64,000 nt of DNA. It comes from Endomicrobium sp. GTDB taxonomy: Bacteria; Elusimicrobiota; Endomicrobiia; Endomicrobiales; Endomicrobiaceae. Positions within the stretch are counted from its first letter, which is position 1, and each line of letters begins with the position of its first letter. The stretch is from positions 156,874 through 220,873 of the forward strand of contig JAITNH010000006.1 of NCBI GenBank assembly GCA_031290575.1. Direction: 5' to 3'. The notes beneath the pieces were generated by a model. The model saw only the letters and a list, made by a program, of their open reading frames with translations, was not told the DNA's origin and made no database searches. Shown here piece by piece: positions 45,121-54,242 of this stretch. Position numbers and translations under genes: made by a program.

Positions 45121-45384
45121 ATGATAATTAAGGTAAGAGTAATACCTAATTCAAAGAGAAACGAGGTTGTTAGTAGAGTTGGTTCTATTTTAAGAGTAAA
45201 GATTGTTGCTCCTGCTGTTGATGGTAAGGCGAATGAAGAACTGTGTGATTTTTTATCAGATTTTTTTGATGTAAAAAGATCAATGCTTTTTTTAAGAAAA
45301 GGGGAAAGAGGTAGAGAAAAGACCGTAGAAATTGTTGGACGTTCAGAGGAAGAACTTAACGAAGTTTTAGACACAATACCGTAA
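45121..45384 (+). CDS. yggU: YggU/DUF167 family protein
   Basis: An 87-residue UPF0235 protein: IIKVRVIPNSKRNEVV, LRVKIVAPAVDGKANEEL and RKGERGREKTVEI are typical. The ATG at 45121 has GGAG upstream; the frame extends to 45061 without a site. yggS-proC-yggT-yggU is a common order; yggT is missing here. The biochemical function is unknown. Confidence 0.88.
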   Translation: MIIKVRVIPNSKRNEVVSRVGSILRVKIVAPAVDGKANEELCDFLSDFFDVKRSMLFLRKGERGREKTVEIVGRSEEELNEVLDTIP

Positions 45385-45428
45385 GATTAAGAAGGTTAAA
45401 CATAAAGCTTTTTCGAGGACGAGTGAAA

Positions 45429-48224
45429 ATGAATGAAAAGAAAGATTACTCAAAAACAGTCAATTTACCTAAAACTAATTTTCGTATGAGGGGTAATTTA
45501 TCCCAAAGAGAGCTTTTTTTTGTTGAAGAGTGGGAGAAAGGTGAGCTTTATAATAAGCTTTGCGAAAAAAATAAAAACAAAAAAAAATTTATTTTTCATG
45601 ACGGTCCTCCGTATGCAAATGCTCATATACATATAGGAACTGGGCTGAATAAAGTTTTAAAAGATTTTGTTATGAAATATCGTTCTATGTCAGGTAATTA
45701 TGTTCCTTTTACTCCTGGTTGGGATTGTCATGGTCTTCCAATCGAGCAAATCGTTTTGAAAAATATGAAAACCGATAAGAATAAAGTCAATAGACTTATT
45801 TTTAGAAAACAAGCAGCTGATTTCGCAAAAAGGTTTGTAGAAGTACAAAAGGTTGAATTTAAAAGACTTGGAATCATAGCTGATTGGGATCATCCTTATC
45901 TTACTCTAGATAAAAAATATGAGTCATCTATAGTAAAAGTTTTCGGAGATTTGGTCAAAAACGGGTTTATTTATAGAAGAAAAAGGCCTGTTTATTGGTG
46001 CCCAACATGTGAAACAGCTATGGCGGACGCTGAAGTTGAGTATGTTGCGAATCATGAATCTGATTCTGTTTTTGTAAAATTTCAAATAATTTCTCTCTCA
46101 GGAGCGTTTAAAGTTAAAGAACAACTATTGAAAAGTTTTTCTGTTCTTATATGGACAACAACTCCATGGACACTTCCTGCAAACGTTGCTTTGGCTTTTG
46201 ACAACAAGTCTGAATATGTAGCTGTCATTTATAATTTTGAGAACGGAAGAAAAGAAAAACTTCTTGTTGCCAAGGCTTTGGTTGAAAATGTTAAGGATAA
46301 AATAAAAGCCGAAGATTTTGATATTATTCTTGAAGCTCGAGGTGTTGATTTTGTTAATATGAAATGCCAAAATCCTTTGGTTTTAAATAAGCAGTCATAT
46401 GGGATTATAGCTGAGTTTGTAAGTGTAGAAGATGGAACAGGGATAGTGCATATAGCTCCAGGTCATGGATTGGATGATTATCAAGTAAGTTTAAAGTATG
46501 GTTTAGAAATTGTGTCTTATGTTAATGCTAAGGGGCTATTTACAAAAGAAGTTTCAGAATTCGAGGACATTAATATTTTTACCGCAAACAATATGATCAT
46601 CGAAAAATTAGTGCAAGAAGGGAAAATTCTTACAAAGCTAAAGTTAATGCATTCGTATCCATATTGTTGGAGATGTAAGAAGCCAATAATTTTTAGGGCT
46701 ACATCACAATGGTTTATGTCGATGGAGCATAATGGTTTAAGAAGAAAATTACTGGACTTTGTAAAAAATATATGTTGGATTCCAAAGTATGGAGAGAATA
46801 GAATAGCGTTAATGATGGAAAGTCGTCCAGATTGGTGTTTAAGTCGTCAGCGATTATGGGGTGTTCCAATACCGGTGTTTTATTGTAAAAACTGTGGGAA
46901 GTTTTTACTTGATGATAAGATTATAAGCAGAATATCTGATTTGTTTAGTGAAAAAGGCTCTGATTCATGGTTTGAAATGACAGAGGAAGAGCTTTTGCAA
47001 GGACTTGATGTGAAATGTTTCTTTTGCAATTCGATAAATTTTAGAAAAGGGGAAGATATATTAGATGTATGGTTTGATTCAGGAGTTTCTTACGAGGCAG
47101 TTTTGGTAAGTAATAAATATAAAGACTTGGAATTCCCTGCTGATTTATATCTTGAAGGCAGTGATCAGCATCGCGGTTGGTTTCAAGCTTCTATGATTCC
47201 TGCTGTTGCGGTAAGGGGAACCCCCCCCTATAAAAATGTTTTAACTCATGGCTTTGTTGTAGATGGATGTGGAAAAAAAATGTCAAAATCTGTAGGTAAT
47301 GTTATATCGAGCGAACAGTTAATAAACAAATATGGTGCAGATATTATTCGCTTTTGGATAGCTTCAAGTGATTATAAAGAAGACATAAGAATATCGGATG
47401 AGATTATAAAAGGTTTAAGTGATAGTTATAGAAGAATAAGGAATACAATAAGATTTTTGCTTGGAAATGTTAGAGATTTTGAACCAAAAAACATATTGCT
47501 TTTTAAAAACATGCAAGAAATAGATAAATATGCGTTGAGTTGTCTTCAGAAAGTTGTATCAACTGTTATTGATGCTTACGAAAATTATGAATTTCATAAA
47601 GTTGTTAAGGCAATAAATAATTTCTGTGCCGTGTTTTTGAGCGGATTTTATTTAGATATTTTGAAAGACACTTTGTATTGCGATGCTAAATATAGTAATA
47701 ATAAAATAAGTGCACAATCTGCAATATTTGAGATATGCTCAGTTGTAGTACGACTTATATCGCCGATACTTTCCTTTACTGCAGAAGAAGCATGGAAAGA
47801 AATTAAGGAATTGTTTCCAGATTTAGATTTATCGCGATCTGTTTTTCTTGCTGAATTTCCTGTAATTAATAATAAATATATCCTTCAAACTGAAGTTCTT
47901 GATGGTTGGAGAGATATGCTATATGTAAGAAAAAAAGTGCTAGTTATTTATGAAAAATTAAGAAAAGATAAGATTATTGGTTCTGATCTTGAGGCTTCGT
48001 TGAATATAGTATATGGACAAAAATATAGTAAGTTTTTTAAAGATCCAAAACTTGTTAATTTAATTTTGGGAACTTGGGATGTAAAATGTAATGTTTCGAA
48101 TGATGAAAACACACTGATTATAAACGCATCAAAATCAGAATATGAAAAGTGTGCAAGATGTTGGAGACATATTAATGGTATAAAAGACGACTTATGTCCA
48201 AGATGTGCGAAAGTTGTTAAGTGA
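45429..48224 (+). CDS. ileS: Isoleucyl-tRNA synthetase
   Basis: 931 residues. The class I HIGH motif is HIHIG (66-70) in PYANAHIHIGTGLNK. The CP1 editing domain has WTTTPWTLPAN, the KMSKS loop is near residue 616, and the C-terminal zinc finger has CARCWRH and CPRCAK. The ATG at 45429, ten bases after GAGG, was preferred to a GTG two codons earlier. A run of eight C (47221-47228), rare in this AT-rich DNA, lies in the catalytic domain. lspA starts on its stop codon. Confidence 0.97.
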   Translation: MNEKKDYSKTVNLPKTNFRMRGNLSQRELFFVEEWEKGELYNKLCEKNKNKKKFIFHDGPPYANAHIHIGTGLNKVLKDFVMKYRSMSGNYVPFTPGWDCHGLPIEQIVLKNMKTDKNKVNRLIFRKQAADFAKRFVEVQKVEFKRLGIIADWDHPYLTLDKKYESSIVKVFGDLVKNGFIYRRKRPVYWCPTCETAMADAEVEYVANHESDSVFVKFQIISLSGAFKVKEQLLKSFSVLIWTTTPWTLPANVALAFDNKSEYVAVIYNFENGRKEKLLVAKALVENVKDKIKAEDFDIILEARGVDFVNMKCQNPLVLNKQSYGIIAEFVSVEDGTGIVHIAPGHGLDDYQVSLKYGLEIVSYVNAKGLFTKEVSEFEDINIFTANNMIIEKLVQEGKILTKLKLMHSYPYCWRCKKPIIFRATSQWFMSMEHNGLRRKLLDFVKNICWIPKYGENRIALMMESRPDWCLSRQRLWGVPIPVFYCKNCGKFLLDDKIISRISDLFSEKGSDSWFEMTEEELLQGLDVKCFFCNSINFRKGEDILDVWFDSGVSYEAVLVSNKYKDLEFPADLYLEGSDQHRGWFQASMIPAVAVRGTPPYKNVLTHGFVVDGCGKKMSKSVGNVISSEQLINKYGADIIRFWIASSDYKEDIRISDEIIKGLSDSYRRIRNTIRFLLGNVRDFEPKNILLFKNMQEIDKYALSCLQKVVSTVIDAYENYEFHKVVKAINNFCAVFLSGFYLDILKDTLYCDAKYSNNKISAQSAIFEICSVVVRLISPILSFTAEEAWKEIKELFPDLDLSRSVFLAEFPVINNKYILQTEVLDGWRDMLYVRKKVLVIYEKLRKDKIIGSDLEASLNIVYGQKYSKFFKDPKLVNLILGTWDVKCNVSNDENTLIINASKSEYEKCARCWRHINGIKDDLCPRCAKVVK

Positions 48225-48682
48225 GAAACCCTATTTTGTTTGGTCTTGTAATCCTTATTTTGGATCAGTTTACTAAATTCCTTGTTGATAAATTTATAAT
48301 GTATGCTTCTATATTAAATATTATTTCTTTTGTTGATTTTTTTAATATTACAAATGTTCGTAATACTGGAACAGCTTTTAGTGTATTTCAAGATAAAAAT
48401 CTATTGTTTTCTATAATTGTTTCTTTTCTTTTATTGGGTTTATCAATTTGGCTTTATAAAAATTGGAGCAAAATAAACAGACTTCAACATTATGCTTTTT
48501 GTCTTGTCGTTATGGCTGGACTGGGAAATTTCATAGATAGGTTGTTTCGTGGTGCTGTTGTTGATTTCCTTGATTTTGGTATATACTCATTAAGGTGTCC
48601 TGCATTTAATATTGCAGATTCTTGTATTTGCATAGCGACATCAATTATTGTTATAGATGCTTTTATATTTAATAGCAAGTAA
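48221..48682 (+). CDS. lspA: Lipoprotein signal peptidase
   Basis: 153 residues with four membrane spans. The catalytic aspartates are D115 in AVVDFLDF and D133 in FNIADSCI, and NVRNTGTAFSVF and GNFIDRL are conserved. It cleaves prolipoproteins after Lgt action; Pal and CpoB are likely clients. It starts with GTG in a GTGA overlap with ileS, the classic ileS-lspA pair. Confidence 0.95.
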   Translation: MRNPILFGLVILILDQFTKFLVDKFIMYASILNIISFVDFFNITNVRNTGTAFSVFQDKNLLFSIIVSFLLLGLSIWLYKNWSKINRLQHYAFCLVVMAGLGNFIDRLFRGAVVDFLDFGIYSLRCPAFNIADSCICIATSIIVIDAFIFNSK

Positions 48683-48693
48683 AAGGTATAAAT

Positions 48694-49449
48694 ATGTGTC
48701 CTATAGTTTTTGTTTTTGGAAATTTCAGATTTTTTTCTTATGGTTTTTTTATAGCTTTAGCTTTTATTACGTCTATTTTTTATCTTTCTAAATCACTTAA
48801 CAAATCAAAAAACAAAATATTTTCACAAGATGAATTGAGCTCTTTGTTTATATATATAATGTTCTTCGGAATAATAGGTGCAAGATTTCTTTTTGTTATT
48901 GTGAATTTTCATGAATTTATTTTATCTCCTTTGGATATTTTTAAAATATGGCATGGTGGACTTGTTTACTATGGCGGATTTATCAGTGTACTTATATTTT
49001 TAATAATATATTCTAAAATAAAAAAGCTATGTATACGTCAACTTGGAGATTTTTTTGCACCTGCTTTAGCTTTAGGTCATGCTATAGGAAGAATTGGCTG
49101 TTTTTTTGCAGGGTGTTGCTACGGCGTAGAAAGTAACTTTCCATGTGCAGTTGTATTTAACAATAAATATTCTTTGGCTACTACAGGTGTGCCTTTACAT
49201 CCTACTCAACTTTATGAAGCTTTTGGAAATTTTATTATATTTGTGTTTCTACATTTTTATTCGAAAAAAAAACATAAAATAGGTGCACTTTTCGTGTTTT
49301 ATATTATTATTTATGCTGTTTTAAGATTTGTTATTGAGTTTTTCCGTGGTGATTATAGAGGAGTTTGTTATTTTTGCCTGTCTATATCTCAGGTTATATC
49401 AGTACTTTTATTTCTAATTGGAGTCTTTTATATATGCAAGAGAGAATAA
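48694..49449 (+). CDS. lgt: Prolipoprotein diacylglyceryl transferase
   Basis: 251 residues, polytopic. Conserved elements are IWHGGLVYYGGFI, HAIGRIGCFFAGCCYG (the Lgt signature) and HPTQLYEAF. It transfers diacylglycerol to the lipobox cysteine, just before LspA acts. It lies 11 bases after lspA and overlaps the next gene by 16 bases. Confidence 0.95.
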   Translation: MCPIVFVFGNFRFFSYGFFIALAFITSIFYLSKSLNKSKNKIFSQDELSSLFIYIMFFGIIGARFLFVIVNFHEFILSPLDIFKIWHGGLVYYGGFISVLIFLIIYSKIKKLCIRQLGDFFAPALALGHAIGRIGCFFAGCCYGVESNFPCAVVFNNKYSLATTGVPLHPTQLYEAFGNFIIFVFLHFYSKKKHKIGALFVFYIIIYAVLRFVIEFFRGDYRGVCYFCLSISQVISVLLFLIGVFYICKRE

Positions 49450-50321
49450 TAATATATGAGAAATTTGAAAGGAAAAGGATAGATTCTTATTTGGCTTTAA
49501 TATATAAGCATTATTCCCGTTCGTATTTCCAAAAACTTTTTAGTAAACGAAAAATTTTAGTAAATAATAAAATTGTTCTATCAAGTTATAAATTAAAATA
49601 TGGTGATGCTATAGTTTTTGAGTTTGAGATATCCGGAGAATCTAAAATAATACCTGAGAAAATAAAACTTAACATTATATATGAAGATGATGATATTATT
49701 GTTGTAAACAAACAATCCGGCATTGTAGTTAATCCGTCGTATGGTCATCAGTCCGGTACATTAATTAATGGTTTAATGGCATATTCAAAAGGCAAATATA
49801 AGATTTATTTGGTTCATAGACTTGACAAAAATACTACTGGACTTATAATTTTTGCAAAAAATGAAAAATCAAAAATAAATATTTCAAAGCAATTGCAAAG
49901 AAAAACTGTAAAAAAGATATATTACGCTGCTGTTAAAGGCATAATTGTTGAAAATAAAGGAATAATAGAAGCCCCTCTTGGAAGAACTGCATGGAATAGA
50001 AAACTTATGTCTGTAAATCCTTCTGCAAAAAAAATGGCTGTTACTGAATTTGATATTATTACAAGAAAAGATGATTATACTTTAGTAAAAGTGAGAATCA
50101 TTACCGGTAGAACACATCAAATAAGAAGTCATATGCAATATATTAATCATCCTATCATAGGTGACAAGCAATATGGCGGCCCTGAAACGATTAATGGAAT
50201 AAACTATGAAAGACAAATGCTTCATGCACGTTATGTAACTTTTGTACATCCAAAGACTTCAGAAACTGTTAATTTTGTTGCGGAACTTCCAAGTGACATG
50301 GAAGAAATATTTAAAATATAA
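49434..50321 (+). CDS. rluD: RluA/RluD-family 23S rRNA pseudouridine synthase
   Basis: 295 residues: an N-terminal S4 domain (about 12-70) and the pseudouridine synthase domain with catalytic D131 in HRLDKNTTGLIIFAKN, plus TGRTHQIRSHM and GDKQYGG. It most likely modifies 23S rRNA helix 69 as RluD. The ATG at 49434 inside the end of lgt has GGAG 11 bases upstream; the frame opens earlier, but that part overlaps lgt. It converges on rsmG with 32 bases between stops. Confidence 0.92.
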   Translation: MQERIIIYEKFERKRIDSYLALIYKHYSRSYFQKLFSKRKILVNNKIVLSSYKLKYGDAIVFEFEISGESKIIPEKIKLNIIYEDDDIIVVNKQSGIVVNPSYGHQSGTLINGLMAYSKGKYKIYLVHRLDKNTTGLIIFAKNEKSKINISKQLQRKTVKKIYYAAVKGIIVENKGIIEAPLGRTAWNRKLMSVNPSAKKMAVTEFDIITRKDDYTLVKVRIITGRTHQIRSHMQYINHPIIGDKQYGGPETINGINYERQMLHARYVTFVHPKTSETVNFVAELPSDMEEIFKI

Positions 50322-50353
50322 AATTTATTTGAGATTAGTAAGCATATCAATCT

Positions 50354-51157
50354 TTATAGTGGTTTTTTTTCTGGAATCCCAGGTTTTCTAGGAAACTGTA
50401 GAGGTGTATCTTTATGTTTTTTGAAAACTAAAATACAATAGTCCAACTCTTTGCTAGGAAGGTGATAGAAGACAACTTTTTCGAATTTTGCCCCTAAATG
50501 CTTTAAGGCATTTTTTATAGATCCCAATCCTTCTTCAGGAATTAGAAGCGAATGTTTTGTTTTGTAAACCATAAAATAACCATTTACTTTTAGCAGAGGA
50601 ATAGAAAGTTCTAAACTTGCTGAGAACTTACTTACAGCTCTTGACAATACAAAATCATATTTTTGTTTATATAATGGCATTTGTCCAACTTCTTCTGCTC
50701 TTTTGTTTAATATTTCCATATCGAATCTAAGTTTGGTATTTATATTATCAAGAAATTTGCATTTTTTTGTTATGGATTCGATTAATGTGATAACAACGTC
50801 AGGCAAGGCAATTTTTACAGGTATGCCAGGCATTCCAGAACCTGTTCCAAGATCAGCAATCTTTACATTTTTTGAATTCATGTTTTGTTTAGTTAAAATA
50901 CTATCTATAATTTTTGCACTGTAAAGAGAATCGCAGAAATGTCTGTATATTAAATCTCTTTCGTTTTTATAATGGATAAGATTAAGTATTTTATTCCATT
51001 CTATTAGTTCATGAAAATATATTTCGAACTGTCTACGTATCCTATTAGAAAAAAATGAAATAATATTATTTACGGCATACTTTTGAAACTCATCAAAAAG
51101 TACTTTGATTTCTCTCTGTTTTTTATATTCTATTAATGATAGACATACTTGTTTCAT
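50354..51157 (-). CDS. rsmG: 16S rRNA (guanine(527)-N(7))-methyltransferase RsmG
   Basis: 267-residue GidB-type methyltransferase. The SAM-binding site is IADLGTGSGMPGIPVKIALP, with VLSRAVSKFSASLE and ILNLIHYKNERDLIYRHFCDSL. It makes m7G527 in 16S rRNA. The N-terminus is some 30 residues longer than usual and the true start may lie further in. It follows a ferredoxin gene after eight bases, and mnmG (gidA), its frequent partner, lies before that. Confidence 0.92.
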   Translation of the reverse strand: MKQVCLSLIEYKKQREIKVLFDEFQKYAVNNIISFFSNRIRRQFEIYFHELIEWNKILNLIHYKNERDLIYRHFCDSLYSAKIIDSILTKQNMNSKNVKIADLGTGSGMPGIPVKIALPDVVITLIESITKKCKFLDNINTKLRFDMEILNKRAEEVGQMPLYKQKYDFVLSRAVSKFSASLELSIPLLKVNGYFMVYKTKHSLLIPEEGLGSIKNALKHLGAKFEKVVFYHLPSKELDYCILVFKKHKDTPLQFPRKPGIPEKKPL

Positions 51158-51165
51158 AAGAAACC

Positions 51166-51954
51166 CTAAATCACTTTCTTTATTTCCTCATCACTCAGTG
51201 CCTTGTATGTTTTTTTTATTAAAAAAAACTTTATTGCTTGTGCTGAACAATAAGATATACATCTCATACATACTTGGCATTTTTTATTATTGAAAACAGG
51301 GTAATCGTTTTCTGATGTAATGTTTTCAACAGGGCATATTTTAATGCAAAGGCCACATTTTAGACATTTCTTTTTATCTATATGGAATTTTATAATTTTT
51401 TGAAACAAGTTTCCATACCATCTTTCTGTTATAAACCATGATATAGCAAAACAAATTTTAAAAAATAAATTTGTTTTGCTAGAATTTACTGTTTCATTAG
51501 AAATATTTTCTGCATAGTTTTTAATTTCTTTATATGTGTTTTCTATTTTTAAAATATTTTTTTCTTTTCCTTGTACAGCTATAAAATTATTTGGCATTAA
51601 AAAATCATGTGTTCCTATCAAGTAATAACCTTTGTTTTTTAGCATATTGCCAAAATTTGCAGCAGCATTAAGAGAAGAATCACCCATGGTTGTAAATATA
51701 AACATTTTAGTTCCATTAGAATTTGGTAAATTATTAATAAATTTTTTTACAATAGGAAATGTATTCCAGCAAATTATCGGAAAACCTATTCCGATTGTGT
51801 TTAACAAATTTATTTTCTTTGGATCTGATTTTGCAATATTGTTAATGTTGACAGCATAATTATTGTTCTCAAGAGTTCCTGCAATTTTTTTTGCCGCAAG
51901 ATATGTGTTTCCTGTTCCTGAAAAAAAATAGATATCAATTGTTTTGATTTTCAT
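51166..51954 (-). CDS. EFR1-type flavodoxin/ferredoxin protein
   Basis: 262 residues. The N-terminal flavodoxin-like domain binds FMN through SGTGNT (12-17). The C-terminal part has two 4Fe-4S motifs: C197, C200, C203, C207 and C226, C229, C232, C236. Such proteins move electrons in anaerobes; the partner is unknown. The ATG at 51954 starts inside the end of mnmG (20-base overlap). The frame extends to a TTG at 51987, which would place more of it in mnmG. Its insertion between mnmG and rsmG is unusual. Confidence 0.85.
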   Translation of the reverse strand: MKIKTIDIYFFSGTGNTYLAAKKIAGTLENNNYAVNINNIAKSDPKKINLLNTIGIGFPIICWNTFPIVKKFINNLPNSNGTKMFIFTTMGDSSLNAAANFGNMLKNKGYYLIGTHDFLMPNNFIAVQGKEKNILKIENTYKEIKNYAENISNETVNSSKTNLFFKICFAISWFITERWYGNLFQKIIKFHIDKKKCLKCGLCIKICPVENITSENDYPVFNNKKCQVCMRCISYCSAQAIKFFLIKKTYKALSDEEIKKVI

Positions 51955-53728
51955 TGCTTTTTTTGTTTCCTTTTTTTCTGCCTTCAAGATAAATAGTTAG
52001 TATTGCTATATCAGATGGTTTTATAGCAGGTATTCTGGTAGCTTGTCCTATAGTTTGTGGGCGAACCATAAGTAATCTTTGTTTTGTTTCCAAAGATAAA
52101 GAATCAATTTTATTGTAATCGAAATTTTGCGGAATTTTTCGATCTTCATTTTTTTTCATTTTGTTTGTCATTCTTTTTTGAATTTTAATATAGCCTTCGT
52201 ATTTTTTATATATATGAATCTCTTCTTTTGCTTTTTCAATAGACCATGGTGATAAATCTTTGTCGCTTGGTAGATTTTTCATGTTGCCATTATATATACA
52301 TGTTAATGTGTTTTTATAGAGTTCAAATTTTTTATATGTTTTATCGGGTATAAGCCCTATAGAATGTCCTATATCCATAAGTCTTAAATCTGCATTATCG
52401 TTTCTTATTGAAAGTCTATATTCTGCTCGTGAAGTAAACATTCTATAAGGTTCATCCACACCTTTAGTTGTTATATCGTCTATTAATATTCCGATATAAG
52501 ATTCGTTTCTTCCAAGTATAAGTGGACTCTTGTCCAAAATTTTAAGACCAGCATTTATGCCCGCAATAAAGCCCTGTGATGCAGCCTCCTCATAGCCCGT
52601 TGTTCCATTAATTTGTCCAGCTAAGAAAAGGTTGTCAACTTCTTTTGTTTCCAAAGACTTTTTAATCTGTAAAGGATTTGAATAATCATATTCAATGGCA
52701 TATCCATATCTTATAACTTTCGCATTTTCAAGACCATCTATTGAATTTATCATTTGTTGCTGTAAGTTAAAAGGAAGGCCTGTATAAAGGCCGTTTAAAT
52801 AGACTTCATTTGTATTGTATCCTTCAGGTTCTAAAAATATATGATGACTTGTTTTTTGAGGATAATGTTTTATTTTTTCTTCTATAGCAGGGCAATACCT
52901 TGGACTTTTGCTATTTACTTTGCCTATATCAATTGAAGAAAACTCAAGATTATCGCCGACTATTTTATGGGTTGTGGAATTTGTATAAGTAAGCCAACAC
53001 GAGAGCTGTTTTAAATTTTTTCTCCATGTTTCAATTTCCGTAAAATGAGAAAATGCTTTCGGGGTTTTGTCTCCAAATTGTTCTATAACTTTTGAATAAT
53101 TTATTGAAAGTGCATTGATTCTTGGAGTTGTTGTTGTTTTAAATCTTCCTAGAGTTAGTCCGCAATCTTCAATAAGAGATTTTGAAAGATGCGAAGCATG
53201 TTTTTCATTGAATCTGCCTCCGTTAAAATATGTTTTTCCAAGATGAATTGTGCCTTTTAAAAATGTCCCTGTAGCTACAATTACTGCATTTGTTTCTATT
53301 ATTTCACCTGTAAGTATCTTTACAGCATACACTTTTTCATATTTTATTACTAACGCTGTAACTTCAGATTGTAGTATCTCAAGATTTGATTGATTTTGTA
53401 AAGATTTTGACATAAAAACAGAATAAAGCTCCCTATCGCATTGGGCCCTTGGTGACCATACTGCAGCTCCTCTTGAACTGTTCAATATTTTAAACTGCAA
53501 TCCAGCCCGATCCGCTATACAACCCATTTCTCCTCCCATAGCATCAATTTCTCTTACCATCTGTCCTTTTGCAATTCCACCAATAGCTGGGTTGCAGGAC
53601 ATTCTCGCTATAGAATCAACATTTAATGTTATTATAAGTGTTTTCAACCCCATTCTAGCACAAGACAATGCAGCTTCGCAACCTGCATGTCCTGCCCCAA
53701 TTACTATTACTTTATATTTTACTGCCAT
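51935..53728 (-). CDS. mnmG: tRNA uridine-5-carboxymethylaminomethyl modification enzyme MnmG (GidA)
   Basis: 597 residues. FAD binds at VIGAGHAGCEAA (9-20). MSCNPAIGGIAKGQMVREIDAMGG, the cysteine-containing active loops and LFLAGQINGTTGYEEAASQG are conserved, and the C-terminal helical domain that binds MnmE is present. With MnmE it installs cmnm5 on wobble uridines; mnmE is not in this window. The ATG at 53728 has AGGTGGGG upstream. Confidence 0.96.
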   Translation of the reverse strand: MAVKYKVIVIGAGHAGCEAALSCARMGLKTLIITLNVDSIARMSCNPAIGGIAKGQMVREIDAMGGEMGCIADRAGLQFKILNSSRGAAVWSPRAQCDRELYSVFMSKSLQNQSNLEILQSEVTALVIKYEKVYAVKILTGEIIETNAVIVATGTFLKGTIHLGKTYFNGGRFNEKHASHLSKSLIEDCGLTLGRFKTTTTPRINALSINYSKVIEQFGDKTPKAFSHFTEIETWRKNLKQLSCWLTYTNSTTHKIVGDNLEFSSIDIGKVNSKSPRYCPAIEEKIKHYPQKTSHHIFLEPEGYNTNEVYLNGLYTGLPFNLQQQMINSIDGLENAKVIRYGYAIEYDYSNPLQIKKSLETKEVDNLFLAGQINGTTGYEEAASQGFIAGINAGLKILDKSPLILGRNESYIGILIDDITTKGVDEPYRMFTSRAEYRLSIRNDNADLRLMDIGHSIGLIPDKTYKKFELYKNTLTCIYNGNMKNLPSDKDLSPWSIEKAKEEIHIYKKYEGYIKIQKRMTNKMKKNEDRKIPQNFDYNKIDSLSLETKQRLLMVRPQTIGQATRIPAIKPSDIAILTIYLEGRKKGNKKSNENQNN

Positions 53729-54242
53729 ATTCCCCACCTCGTTATATATTAAAAAGCAATTTTAATAGTTTCATATTATATGATAATTTTTTTAATTCGC
53801 AAAAATAAAAAAAAGGCAAAACCCAAGATAATTTGCATAAATATCATCTTAATAATTATTTAGAAATAAATCTAGATTTATAAAGATTGTTTTTAGTGAG
53901 TGTATTAATTGCTGCGAATTTTTTCAAATGTAATCTGATTCTTTAATTGTCGTAAGCCTTAAGATGCCACCAACATTCACAGTGGAAACTTGATGAAGCG
54001 TTAAGCAGGTTTGTCTGGAGAATGCTATAACGGCCATTTTAGGCGTATGTGTTTATCTGCTCGAGGATTTATTAAAAATTTTATCATCATGTTTAAAACT
54101 GTTATCATTAATAACATACGATAGATTGTACGATGTAGTTATATTTTTGTAATATTTTTTTTCTAGTGGGATGTTTTTCTATATATTTTTAATGTTGCTT
54201 AAAAAATTAAAATAATGTAGAAGATATACAGAGAGGATATGT
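53729..54242. other. Divergent gap between mnmG and trpS with a coding-like relic
   Basis: About 510 bases, mostly featureless. Between 53956 and 54027 a forward frame, less AT-rich than its surroundings, reads CHQHSQWKLDEALSRFVWRM and then stops; RPF and YVFICSRIY follow in the same frame after two stops. This looks like the remains of a gene, possibly mobile, but I cannot name it. Weak promoter-like boxes for trpS (TTGTAC at 54126, TGTAAT at 54148, 16 bases apart) lie further right. Confidence 0.35.

Noticed and set aside
50486..50516. Terminator-like hairpin AAATGC-TTTAAG-GCATTT followed by T
   Set aside because: It lies within the rsmG coding region, about 165 bases past the rluD stop, with a weak stem; more likely coincidence than a terminator for rluD.
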